Of a stretch of 64,000 bases of DNA, positions 8,659 to 16,844 are shown in pieces. How positions within the stretch are numbered: the stretch's first letter is position 1; each line of letters opens with the position of its first letter. The notes under the pieces are model-generated. The model saw only the letters and a list, made by a program, of their open reading frames with translations. It did not search any database and was not told the origin of the DNA. The stretch is from Myxococcus stipitatus (lineage in GTDB: Bacteria > Myxococcota > Myxococcia > Myxococcales > Myxococcaceae), in the NCBI RefSeq assembly GCF_037414475.1, contig NZ_CP147913.1, forward strand, positions 3,348,001 through 3,412,000, in the 5' to 3' direction. The position numbers and the translations under genes are program-made.

Positions 8659-11487
8659 ATGGTCTCATCCACGTCTCCAGAATCGCCTGCTGGCGGCCCC
8701 CGAGGGTGTGTCGTCTCCGTCCAGGACGTGAGCCACCACTACGGAAAGGCGGTCGCGCTCGACGGCCTCTCGCTCGACGTCCCCAGCGGCATCCGGGTGG
8801 GCATCGTGGGCCCCGACGGCGTCGGCAAATCGACGCTGATGGCCCTGGTGGCCGGCGCCAAGAAGCTGCAGCAGGGGCGGATCACGGTCCTGGATGGGGA
8901 CATCGCGCAAGCCCGACACCGGCGCGACGTGGGGCCGCGAATCGCATACATGCCGCAGGGGCTGGGAAAGAACCTCTACCTGGAGCTCAGCGTCTACGAC
9001 AACGTCGACTTCATGGCCCGGCTCTTCGGCCTCTCCCCCGAGGAGCGCAAGGTGCGCGTCCCGCAGCTCCTCCAGGCCACGGGGCTGGGCAAGTTCGCGG
9101 AGCGTCCCGCCGGCAAGCTCTCCGGCGGCATGAAACAGAAGGTCGGACTCTGCGGGGCGCTGGTGCACGACCCGGACCTGCTCATCCTCGACGAGCCCAC
9201 CACCGGCGTCGACCCGCTCTCCCGGCGGCAGTTCTGGACCCTCATCGACGAGATTCGCGCCGGGCGTCCCGGCATGAGCGTCATCATCTCCACGGCCTAC
9301 ATGGACGAGGCCCAGCAGTGGGACTGGATCGTGGCCATGGACGCGGGGCGCGTGCTGGCGACGGGGACACCCGCGGAGCTGATGGAGCGTTCGGGGACCA
9401 CGGACCTGGAGAAGTGCTTCATCGCGCTGCTGCCCGAGGAGAAGCGCAAGGGCCACAAGGAGCTCACCATCCCGCCCCGTGTGCCGGGCAACGCGGAGCT
9501 GGCCATCGAGGCGCACGGGCTCACCCGCCGCTTCGGGACCTTCGTCGCCGTCGACCACGTCACCCTCTCCATCGAGCGCGGTGAAATCTTCGGCTTCCTG
9601 GGCTCCAACGGGTGCGGCAAGTCCACGACCATGAAGATGCTGACCGGCTTGCTGCCTCCCTCGGAAGGCACGGCGAAGCTCTTCGGCAGCTCCGTGGACG
9701 CCGGCAGCATGGAGGTCCGCAAGAGCCTGGGCTACATGACGCAGGCCTTCTCGCTCTACGGCGAGCTGAGCGTCCAGCAGAACCTCGTCCTGCACGCCCG
9801 GCTCTACCACCTGCCGCCAGACAAGGCGAAGGCACGCATCGACGAGCTGGTCGAGCGGTTCGGACTGGGCGCGCACCTGGAGACGCAGGCCGGAGGCTTG
9901 CCCATGGGGCTGCGCCAGCGGCTCTCCCTGGCCGTCGCCGTGCTGCACGGGCCGCAGATCCTCATCCTGGACGAGCCCACGTCGGGAGTCGATCCCGTCG
10001 CCCGGGACAGCTTCTGGGAGCTGTTGATCGACCTGTCGCGGAAGCAGGGCGTCACCATCTTCGTGACGACCCATTTCATGAACGAGGGGATGCGGTGTGA
10101 TCGCATCTCGCTCATGAACGCGGGACGGGTGCTGGCGGCGGACAGTCCCCAGAAGCTCATCGAGTCGAAGAACGCGGACAGCCTGGAGACCGCCTTCATC
10201 GCATACATGGAGGAGGCCATCGCCGAGAAGGCCCGCGCGGAGGGCAAGGAGGAGAAGGGCAAGGAGGAGAAGGGCAAGGACTCGGCCCCCGTCAACGAGC
10301 CGTCCGCCCCTCCATCCGAGCCCCCGGCCGCGCCACGAGAAGACCGGGCCGGGATGCGGCTGAGGGTCGGCCGGATGCTCGCGTACGCATCCAACGAGAC
10401 CAGCCAGATCCTCCGCGACAAGGTCCGGTTGGCGTTTGCCTTCGTCGGTTCGGCGTTGTTGATGCTCGTCTTCGGCTTCGGCATCACGACCGACGTGGAG
10501 AACATCCGCTACGCCGCGCTGGACCTCGACCAGTCACCCGAGAGCCGCGCGTACCTGGAACAGTTCAGCGCGGCGAAGCCCTACTTCGCCCGGACTCCGC
10601 CAGCCGCGTCCGCGGACGAGGCGTTGCGCCGACTCCAATCAGACGATGTCTCGGTGGTGCTGGAGATTCCGCCCCTCTTCGGTCTGAATCTTCGCCGAGG
10701 CTCCGGCCCCGAGGTGCTGGCACAGGTGGATGGCGCCATGACCTTCCGTGGAGACACCGTCGAGCAGTACGTCCAGGGGGTCCACGCGCGGATGCTCAGG
10801 GATCCCGCGAGCGGCTTCCATGCCGCCCGCGCACAGGAGTACAGGGCAAACATCGAGGACCGCTACCTCTACAACCCCACCTTCGAGAGCATCTACTCCA
10901 TCGTGCCGAGCGTCCCGGCGCTGCTGCTGCTGCTCATCCCCGCGATCCTCATGACGGTCAGCATCGTGCGGGAGAAGGAGTTGGGGTCGATCATCAACTT
11001 CTACGTCACGCCCACCGGGCGACTGGAGTACCTGCTCGGGAAGCAACTGCCGTACATCGCCATCGGCATGGCCAACTTCTTCATCCTGACCGCCCTGGCC
11101 CTGATCGTCTTCGGCGTCCCCATCAAGGGCAGCTTCCTGATGTTGGTCGTCTGCACCCTGTTCTACGTCGCGGCGACGACGGGCATCGGGATGGTGACGT
11201 CCACCTTCACCGGCAGCCAGGTCGCGGCCGTGTTCGTCACGGCCATCCTGACCATCGTGCCGACCATCCAGTTCTCCGGCTTGTTGCAGCCCGTCTCCAC
11301 GCTGCAGGGCGGAGCCAAGGTCGTCGGCTCCATCTGGCCCGCGACCTATTACATGCACGCCAGCCTGGGCGCCTTCACCAAGGGGCTGGGGGCGGGCCTC
11401 CTCCTGCCGGACGTGGCCTTCCTGGCCGCATGCGTCCCGCTCCTCCTGGCCATCAGCGTCGTCGGCCTGAGAAAGCAGGAGAAATAG
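8659..11487 (+). CDS. ABC transporter, two ATPase domains fused to a permease (RbbA/YhiH-like)
   Basis: 942 residues with three parts. ATPase domain 1 (about 20-250) has Walker A GPDGVGKST, signature LSGGMKQK and Walker B LLILDEPTTGVDP. ATPase domain 2 (about 275-500) has Walker A GSNGCGKST and Walker B ILILDEPTSGVDP, but its signature is degenerate (GLPMGLRQR). After a charged Lys/Glu/Pro linker (about 515-560) comes an ABC-2 permease domain with one N-terminal and five C-terminal membrane spans. This architecture matches RbbA/YhiH-type proteins encoded beside an HlyD adaptor and a YhhJ-like permease. It should form the inner-membrane half-transporter with the next gene product. The linker is encoded by a short tandem DNA repeat at 10243-10279. 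Confidence 0.92.
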   Translation: MVSSTSPESPAGGPRGCVVSVQDVSHHYGKAVALDGLSLDVPSGIRVGIVGPDGVGKSTLMALVAGAKKLQQGRITVLDGDIAQARHRRDVGPRIAYMPQGLGKNLYLELSVYDNVDFMARLFGLSPEERKVRVPQLLQATGLGKFAERPAGKLSGGMKQKVGLCGALVHDPDLLILDEPTTGVDPLSRRQFWTLIDEIRAGRPGMSVIISTAYMDEAQQWDWIVAMDAGRVLATGTPAELMERSGTTDLEKCFIALLPEEKRKGHKELTIPPRVPGNAELAIEAHGLTRRFGTFVAVDHVTLSIERGEIFGFLGSNGCGKSTTMKMLTGLLPPSEGTAKLFGSSVDAGSMEVRKSLGYMTQAFSLYGELSVQQNLVLHARLYHLPPDKAKARIDELVERFGLGAHLETQAGGLPMGLRQRLSLAVAVLHGPQILILDEPTSGVDPVARDSFWELLIDLSRKQGVTIFVTTHFMNEGMRCDRISLMNAGRVLAADSPQKLIESKNADSLETAFIAYMEEAIAEKARAEGKEEKGKEEKGKDSAPVNEPSAPPSEPPAAPREDRAGMRLRVGRMLAYASNETSQILRDKVRLAFAFVGSALLMLVFGFGITTDVENIRYAALDLDQSPESRAYLEQFSAAKPYFARTPPAASADEALRRLQSDDVSVVLEIPPLFGLNLRRGSGPEVLAQVDGAMTFRGDTVEQYVQGVHARMLRDPASGFHAARAQEYRANIEDRYLYNPTFESIYSIVPSVPALLLLLIPAILMTVSIVREKELGSIINFYVTPTGRLEYLLGKQLPYIAIGMANFFILTALALIVFGVPIKGSFLMLVVCTLFYVAATTGIGMVTSTFTGSQVAAVFVTAILTIVPTIQFSGLLQPVSTLQGGAKVVGSIWPATYYMHASLGAFTKGLGAGLLLPDVAFLAACVPLLLAISVVGLRKQEK
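10243..10279 (+). repeat. 15-bp in-frame tandem repeat in the ABC linker
   Basis: GGCAAGGAGGAGAAG occurs twice in succession, then a partial third copy follows. It encodes GKEEKGKEEKGK in the charged linker between the second ATPase and the permease domain. The repeat is in frame and could vary in length by slippage. Confidence 0.8.
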
Positions 11488-11489
11488 CG

Positions 11490-12614
11490 GTGAACTCGCT
11501 GCTGAACATCCTGTGGCTGGGTCTCAAGGAGCTTCGCAGCCTGCTCAGTGACGCGGTGCTGGTCGTGTTCGTCGTCTACGCGTTCACCCTGGCCATCTAT
11601 GTCCAGGCCACGGGGACCTCGAGCGAGGTGAACAACGCCTCGATCGCCTTCGTCGACGAGGACGGGTCCGCGTTGTCCAAGGAGCTGATCAACGCCATCT
11701 ATCCGCCGCGCTTCAAGTCGCCGGAGGTCATCTCCTCGGAGGCCATCCAGCCGGACATGGACCGGGGCCGGTTCATGTTCGTCGTCGTGATCCCGCCCCG
11801 CTTCGAGCACGACCTCCGCGCGGGCCGCACCCCGGACATCCAGGTGAACATCGACGCGACCGCCATGCAGCAGGCGGGCATCGGCGCCGGCTACATCAAG
11901 AACATCCTCAACGACCGCATCGCCTCCTTCCTCAAGCGCACGGAGGAGACGGGGCCGAAGCCCGTCAACCTGGTCATCCGCAAGCTCTTCAACCCCAACG
12001 GGGTGTCGTCCTGGTTCAAGAGCGTGGTGGCGATCATCAATCAAATCACCCTGCTGACGGTGGTCCTGACGGGCGCCGCGGTCATCCGAGAGCGCGAGCA
12101 CGGCACGCTGGAGCACCTGCTGGTGATGCCGCTGACCTCGTTCGAGATCGCGATGGCGAAGGTCTGGGCCAATGGCCTGGTGATTCTGGTGGCGACCGCG
12201 GCTTCGCTCCTGCTGGTCGTGCACATGGTGCTGAAGGTACCGTTCGCCGGCTCGGTGGTGCTGTGGTTCGTCGGCGTCGTGCTCTACCTCTTCTTCGCCA
12301 CGGCGCTCGGCATCTTCCTGGGGACCATCTCCCGCTCGATGGCGCAGTTCGCCCTGCTCATCATCCTCGTGGTCCTGGTGTTGATGCTGCTCTCGGGCGG
12401 GAGCACCCCCGTGGAGAGCCAGCCGAAGTGGCTTCAGGCCATAACGTACCTGCTGCCCGCCCGGCACTTCGTCAGCTTCTCGCAGATCATCGTCTACCGC
12501 GGCGGAGGACTGGGCGCTGTCTGGCGCCAGTTCCTGATGGTGACCGCGGTGGGCGTGGGGTTCTTCGTCTACAGCTTGGCGATGTTCCGCAAGTCCATCG
12601 CGGTGAGCAAATAG
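11490..12614 (+). CDS. ABC-2 type permease (YhhJ-like)
   Basis: 374 residues starting with GTG, two bases after the stop of the fused ABC protein. The first membrane helix (about 17-38) is followed by a large periplasmic domain (about 40-170). Five more spans lie in the C-terminal half, with the ABC-2 signature region IREREHGTLEHLLVMPLTS. Length and topology match the YhhJ/YbhR/YbhS permeases. As last gene of the operon it would dimerise with the permease domain of the preceding protein. An IS remnant with a strong hairpin begins about 78 bases downstream. Confidence 0.9.
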   Translation: MNSLLNILWLGLKELRSLLSDAVLVVFVVYAFTLAIYVQATGTSSEVNNASIAFVDEDGSALSKELINAIYPPRFKSPEVISSEAIQPDMDRGRFMFVVVIPPRFEHDLRAGRTPDIQVNIDATAMQQAGIGAGYIKNILNDRIASFLKRTEETGPKPVNLVIRKLFNPNGVSSWFKSVVAIINQITLLTVVLTGAAVIREREHGTLEHLLVMPLTSFEIAMAKVWANGLVILVATAASLLLVVHMVLKVPFAGSVVLWFVGVVLYLFFATALGIFLGTISRSMAQFALLIILVVLVLMLLSGGSTPVESQPKWLQAITYLLPARHFVSFSQIIVYRGGGLGAVWRQFLMVTAVGVGFFVYSLAMFRKSIAVSK

Positions 12615-12691
12615 AGCCGCGGCCCGAACTCCAGCCGCTGCTTCAGCGAGCGTCAGCGTGATGGGGAGTCCCATCCGTTTCGTGATGTTCC

Positions 12692-12803
12692 CTGACAGCT
12701 CCTGACGAAAGTCAGGACTGAGCTGGTCGCCGGCAAGGGCCATCCCCAGGTTCCCCGACGCCTTGTGGCAACGCGTGGCTCCCTTGCTTCCTCGTCCTCG
12801 CCC
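12692..12803 (+). mobile_element. IS5-family-like transposase remnant, right inverted copy
   Basis: This is the reverse complement of the left remnant (4820-4955), about 112 bases with one mismatch. It lacks the 24 bases that hold the start codon. The plus strand reads FPDALWQRVAPLLPRPRPRK, an IS5-type transposase N-terminus, then loses similarity. With the left copy it forms an inverted pair around the PPK2/efflux module. Confidence 0.75.
12700..12717. terminator. Stem-loop downstream of the efflux operon (in IS remnant)
   Basis: TCCTGAC-GAAA-GTCAGGA forms a 7-bp stem with a GNRA tetraloop, 86 bases after the last efflux gene. It is identical to the hairpin after ppk2. A separate small hairpin, GATGGG-GAGT-CCCATC, lies at 12659-12674. 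Either could end the efflux transcript; neither has a U-tract. Confidence 0.35.
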
Positions 12804-12837
12804 CAGGAAGTTGGCGGACAACGCGAGCACTGGGACT

Positions 12838-13273
12838 TCAGCCGAGGTCAGTGCGGGTCCACGCACCGTGCGCATCACAGCGGATGAGGTTCCCCCAAGT
12901 CGCGATGATGTTCGTCACCCGCTTCGAGACGACCTGGATCTGCTCACCTCGCGTCATGTACTTGAAACGCTCCAGATACTCAGGGGACGACGCCAACAGA
13001 GCGGCAACGGCAGCGGGCACCTGGCGGAGCGCTTCAAGGTTTTCAGCAGGTGACTTCGTGAAGGTCTTCCCCACCGCCATGGCAATCCCGACGAGAGAGC
13101 GAGCTGCCCGCCACGGGGCTCGAGTCCTGTTCCTCCAATCCCGCCTCGCGTAGCAACGCGTCGAACGCATCACTTCGCGACCTTCGCTGGGCGCTGGGTC
13201 CCAGCGAAGTCTTCTCCCTCAATTCAGAGTGACGGTACCGAAGGGGCAGCGATGAACAAAGAGGGCAGCGCAA
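12838..13273 (-). pseudogene. Possible gene remnant, family not recognised
   Basis: Two overlapping minus-strand frames (13173-12838 and 13273-13043) each hold protein-like sequence, for example PAENLEALRQVPAAVAALLA in the first and FDALLREAGLEEQD in the second. Neither has a convincing start, ribosome site or full length, and they overlap in different frames, as expected of a decayed or frameshifted coding region. The segment sits between an IS remnant and the right copy of the 17-bp direct repeat. Non-coding sequence is the main alternative. Confidence 0.3.
13182..13209. terminator. Strong 10-bp stem-loop
   Basis: CTTCGCTGGG pairs perfectly with CCCAGCGAAG around an 8-base loop; the plus strand continues TCTTCTCCCTC. 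It lies in the gene-poor stretch 12804-13484. It could be a terminator or a protein-binding inverted repeat; no intact flanking gene explains it. Confidence 0.35.
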
Positions 13274-13458
13274 AGCCTCCAGCAGCCACTACGCACTCCT
13301 CACCCCCTGTCGAAGGTAGACGGAGCGCATGCTGGCATTCGCGGCTGACAGACCTGCGAGGAATCGACAGGTCAGCGAAACCATACAGCGTCACGCAGAC
13401 AGAGCCCGCCAGTACATGTCAAATCCACGGAGAGGAGGAGCGACCTCAAGACATGCTC

Positions 13459-13475
13459 CGCCCGAAGAGCCGTGA
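13459..13475 (+). repeat. 17-bp direct repeat, right copy
   Basis: Exact copy of 4799-4815, same orientation, 8.66 kb away and outside the right IS remnant. The two copies are candidate boundaries of an acquired segment. Confidence 0.75.
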
Positions 13476-13484
13476 AGCATGGAC

Positions 13485-14291
13485 TCACATCAAGGAGCGG
13501 ATGGCCTCCACCACGTGAGGCCATTCACGCGAGCGCGGGTCCACGATCTCGAAGTGCCCTGCCCCCGGCAGACTGACCGCGCGCACGTCATCTCCAAGTG
13601 AGCCCCCCCGCGCACTGAAGTCCTCGCTCATCGCCACGGGAACCGTGTCGTCCTCCACGCCATGGATGAGCACCTGCGGCAGACCCAGCGGCTGAAGCGC
13701 GGAAGGTGAAGCCAACGAGTACGGCACAGCAAGAGCCTCCGGCGCGCCCCCCATGAAGGACTCGACGACACCGTCGCTCAATCGCAGCTCGAACGCGCGC
13801 GGCAGATGAGACACCGCCGCCAACGCCACGACACCGCGAGGCCGCAAGGGATTGCCACGACACAACACTCCACGCCCAGGCAACCGATGCCGCGCTCCCA
13901 GCCACAGCGCCAGATGCCCCCCCGCGGAGTGTCCCGTGAAGACAAGACGCGACAGGTCCAGCGAGTACTTCCCCGCGAGGGCCCGCAGGTGGTCCACGCC
14001 GAGCGCGACGTCCTCGAACGTGCCCGGAAACCCTCCGCCCTCATGACCGATGCGCCGGTACTCCAGGCTCCACGTCGCGAAGCCGCTCGCCGTCAGCGCG
14101 GCGCACACATGCCCCATGTACCCGAGGTCATATTTCGCGCGCCAGAAGCCCCCATGCACCACCACGACCACCGGATGTGGCCCCGGCCCCGAGGGGAGCC
14201 TCAGGTCCCCGAAGTGATACGGCCCAGGGCCATAGGCGATGCGCGCATCAGGTGAGGGAGACGGCTCGTCGAGAACCCACATGGAGGACAT
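13485..14291 (-). CDS. Alpha/beta hydrolase, kynurenine-formamidase-like
   Basis: 268 residues with an alpha/beta-hydrolase core. HGGFW at residues 46-50 is the oxyanion-hole motif close to the HGGYW of eukaryote-type kynurenine formamidases. GHSAGG at 120-125 gives nucleophile Ser122. GVEDDTVPV carries the probable acid and GAGHFEIVDP the catalytic His. The start at 14291 is chosen because earlier in-frame codons run into the upstream gene. It lies 53 bases downstream of the acetamidase-family gene on the same strand. Arylformamidase activity would supply kynurenine to the kyn operon about 10 kb away. A general esterase is equally compatible with the motifs. Confidence 0.75.
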   Translation of the reverse strand: MSSMWVLDEPSPSPDARIAYGPGPYHFGDLRLPSGPGPHPVVVVVHGGFWRAKYDLGYMGHVCAALTASGFATWSLEYRRIGHEGGGFPGTFEDVALGVDHLRALAGKYSLDLSRLVFTGHSAGGHLALWLGARHRLPGRGVLCRGNPLRPRGVVALAAVSHLPRAFELRLSDGVVESFMGGAPEALAVPYSLASPSALQPLGLPQVLIHGVEDDTVPVAMSEDFSARGGSLGDDVRAVSLPGAGHFEIVDPRSREWPHVVEAIRSLM

Positions 14292-14344
14292 GCGGGCATC
14301 CTGAGAACAGCCTCGCCTCGGGGGCAAGCCTCGCCGCCAACGTC

Positions 14345-15652
14345 CTACTTCTCCCCTCGCTTCAGGTTCGCCAGACGCGCCTTGTCGAGCTTCGCGACAA
14401 CCCCGACGCTGCGCCCCGCCAGGTTGGCCACGACGTACTGCACGCTGCTCCCCATCACCTGCGCGCTCTCCGACAGCGTCAGCCCGTACTCCTGCTCCAA
14501 CCACTGCGTCATCCCACTGGTCGCCGAGCGCAGCGCGTCATCCAAAGACCCCGCCTGCCCGAGCACCATCAGGTGCGTGGGAGACTCCACCCTCGGCATC
14601 GGCGGCGCCTTGCCACGCACCACCTCCACCGTGAGCTCGACCTCCATCGACGTCTCCAGCGCGTACTGCGACGTCTCCCCATCCCCCTGCGCGGCATGCG
14701 CATCCCCCAGATACAACAGCGCCCCAGGCTGGAAGACCGGCAGGTAGACCGTGTTCCCCTCCACCACCTCGTTGAAGTCCATGTTCCCGCCAAACCGCCC
14801 CGTGTCCCCCGTCGAGAACGCCGGCAGCCCGAAGCCCGGCGCCACCGCCAACCCTCCCAGCATGGGCCGCAACGGCACCGTGAAGTCCTTGAGCCGCTCC
14901 GTCGGCGTCTCCGGACTCGCGACCCCTCGCTCCACATCCAGCTTCCAGCGCACGGGCTTGCCCAGCTCCGTCGCCTTCGCCGCCAACGCGGGCGTGAGCG
15001 CTCGCCCGACGATGCTGTCCAGGCTGTCCGCATGGCGCCGGTTCAACCGCAGGCGCTTCAAGTGGATGGCCAGCATGTCCCCAGGACGCGCATCCGCGAT
15101 GAAGAACGGCCCCGTCTGCGGATTGCCGAAGAGCGCCCGCGTGACACCGTTCTCATCCACGCCCCCTGAATCGAGCGTCGTCGTCTTCAGCGTATCCCCC
15201 GACCAGAGCGTGAGGACGGGCTCGCGCGTCGCGGAGAATTCGTTGGAGTAAGTCGTCGGCTTGAAGTCGTGCCGGCGCGGCGGCCCCGCGGGGCGCTCGG
15301 GAATCCGCCGGGCCGTGAAGGCATGCTTCACCCGGGCCTTCGGATTGTTCGTGTCGGGCATGTCCGCGACACCCCGCAACGTGTCCCCACTCACCTTGCC
15401 CGTGTAGGTCGACTGGACCTGGCGCGAGTCCGTGACGACGAAGCGCACCTCGCTGCCCGTGCGCTCCCCCTCCAGCCCATCCCCATCCAACTCCCCACCC
15501 AACCGCTTGCCCGTCCGCTCCAGCGTCAGGCCCTGGTGGAGCGCGGTGCCCCACAGGTCCGTCGTCACGACCCAGGACTCCTTCACGGGAGCCTGCGCGA
15601 ACGCCACGACGGGGACACAAACCAGGAGCAGCCACACGAGATGTCGGACCAT
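14345..15652 (-). CDS. Exported acetamidase/formamidase-family protein
   Basis: 435 residues. A signal peptide (about 1-20, HLVWLLLVCVPVVAFAQ) directs it out of the cytoplasm. The mature part has the FmdA/AmdA hallmarks: GDMLAIHL near the middle, then GGNMDFNEVVEGNTVYLPVF and GALLYLGDAHAAQGDGE. The family hydrolyses formamide or short amides. About 120 residues between the signal peptide and the FmdA core have no domain I recognise. ATG 15652 gives the signal peptide directly; longer frames add nothing family-like. It is probably cotranscribed with the following hydrolase gene. Confidence 0.85.
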   Translation of the reverse strand: MVRHLVWLLLVCVPVVAFAQAPVKESWVVTTDLWGTALHQGLTLERTGKRLGGELDGDGLEGERTGSEVRFVVTDSRQVQSTYTGKVSGDTLRGVADMPDTNNPKARVKHAFTARRIPERPAGPPRRHDFKPTTYSNEFSATREPVLTLWSGDTLKTTTLDSGGVDENGVTRALFGNPQTGPFFIADARPGDMLAIHLKRLRLNRRHADSLDSIVGRALTPALAAKATELGKPVRWKLDVERGVASPETPTERLKDFTVPLRPMLGGLAVAPGFGLPAFSTGDTGRFGGNMDFNEVVEGNTVYLPVFQPGALLYLGDAHAAQGDGETSQYALETSMEVELTVEVVRGKAPPMPRVESPTHLMVLGQAGSLDDALRSATSGMTQWLEQEYGLTLSESAQVMGSSVQYVVANLAGRSVGVVAKLDKARLANLKRGEK

Positions 15653-15739
15653 GGGGCCTCCACCATGGCACCCCCGCGCGGCCTCCGCCTCACAAACGGC
15701 GTTCAGCACCTCGACGCCGGGCCGCATCCTCGCGACAGC

Positions 15740-16684
15740 TCAGGCGCGAAGAGACTCACCGCGGCGCAGCAGCTCATCCGCGGCCTCCACGTCGAAGTCC
15801 GTCGCACGGCCTTCCCCCACGAGGACCTCCGCGCGCAGGTGCGCACGAAGCGCCTCCGGCGCCGCATCGGCGTCCAGCCACACTCCCGCGCTCACCTCGG
15901 CATGGATGGTGTGGTCCCAGGCCACCACCAGCCCGGCGCGCAGCCCCTCCTCCACCACGAGCCGGTAGTCATTTCTCCAGGCCAGCAGCGTGTCCGAGAC
16001 CTCCAGCCGTCCGCCCACGGTGACAGCGCCCATGGTGCACAGCCGCGCCGTCGTCAGCGAGCCCCCCACGGCGATGACCGAGCCAGGCTCGTAGTCCAGC
16101 GTCGTGCCTCCCACCTGGACCTCGCCCGTGCACAACAGCCACGCCCCCTCGTCGACCGTGAGAGAACCCTCGACCTTGAGGTTTCCTGGCACCCAGAACG
16201 GACTGGGGAGCGCCCCCTCCTGATGGTTGGAGATGACCAGGTCGCCGGGGACGGTCGCCAGCCGGTCGGGAGCGCCATACAGGCGGATGGCCAACCTCAC
16301 GAGCGCGAAGGCGCTGACCTCATCCCCGAAGACGCCGTCTCGCCCGTAGGCCGGAGCGGCATACAGGCGCGCCAGCAATGCCTCGAAAGTCGGGGGCGTG
16401 GGCTCCTTCAGCAGGCACCGCGACAGCCGCTCCCCCGCCTGGGGCGTCACCGAGACGAAACGCCCGGCCAGGAGGTCCTCGACGACAGCCTGGACAGCGG
16501 GGACCAGTGCTTCCCGCGAGAGGGGATGAGAACGCGGCGGCGCGGCCAATACGGCCTCCAAGACGAGAAACGAGGCCAGTACACCACGGTACGCCAGCCC
16601 CCTCCCCTGTCCATGGCCCCACCGGGCAGACAGCCGTTCAGCACCTCCAGACGTCCGGTAGGTGTCACTCCGAGCCCCCCGCAC
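15740..16684 (-). CDS. Hypothetical protein with polymer-forming-like beta region
   Basis: Up to 314 residues. The C-terminal half (about 150-270) has repeated short beta-type segments, such as VPGNLKVEGSLTVDEGAWLL and GAVTVGGRLEVSDTLL. These recall the right-handed beta-helical core of bactofilin/polymer-forming proteins, but the similarity is weak and I do not assign a family. The N-terminal portion has no good ATG; GTG 16684 is the longest start, and one about 30-40 codons later is possible. It lies 87 bases upstream of the acetamidase gene on the same strand and diverges from glutamine synthetase. Confidence 0.5.
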   Translation of the reverse strand: MRGARSDTYRTSGGAERLSARWGHGQGRGLAYRGVLASFLVLEAVLAAPPRSHPLSREALVPAVQAVVEDLLAGRFVSVTPQAGERLSRCLLKEPTPPTFEALLARLYAAPAYGRDGVFGDEVSAFALVRLAIRLYGAPDRLATVPGDLVISNHQEGALPSPFWVPGNLKVEGSLTVDEGAWLLCTGEVQVGGTTLDYEPGSVIAVGGSLTTARLCTMGAVTVGGRLEVSDTLLAWRNDYRLVVEEGLRAGLVVAWDHTIHAEVSAGVWLDADAAPEALRAHLRAEVLVGEGRATDFDVEAADELLRRGESLRA

Positions 16685-16689
16685 ATGCC

Positions 16690-16844
16690 TTGGAGTGTTA
16701 CCGGCCGGGCTTTAAATCTCCATGGCCGCATTTTTATATTTGTCGGCACGAGATTTAGACTTGATTTCAATTCCCCAGGTGTAAATCCTGTGCCCACGGA
16801 TTTGATGCGGCCGCGATGGCGCGCACGGTCAAGGAGGCACGGAT
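16690..16844 (+). promoter_or_regulatory. AT-rich promoter region of glutamine synthetase
   Basis: 16710-16790 is markedly AT-rich for this genome (runs such as TTTTTATATTTG). A possible pair is TTGATT (16761-16766) and TAAATC (16782-16787) with a 15-base spacer, slightly short. I see no sigma-54 GG-N10-GC element. A strong ribosome site, AAGGAGG (16831-16837), precedes the ATG at 16845. Confidence 0.4.

Noticed and set aside
12838-13173. Intact small gene of 111 residues
   Set aside because: No convincing start or ribosome site, and a second frame with protein-like sequence overlaps it, so it is reported only as a possible remnant.
13252-13518. 88-residue plus-strand frame (MNKEGSAKPP...)
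   Set aside because: No ribosome site, no recognisable domain, and it runs over the 17-bp repeat and into the 3' end of the hydrolase gene on the other strand.
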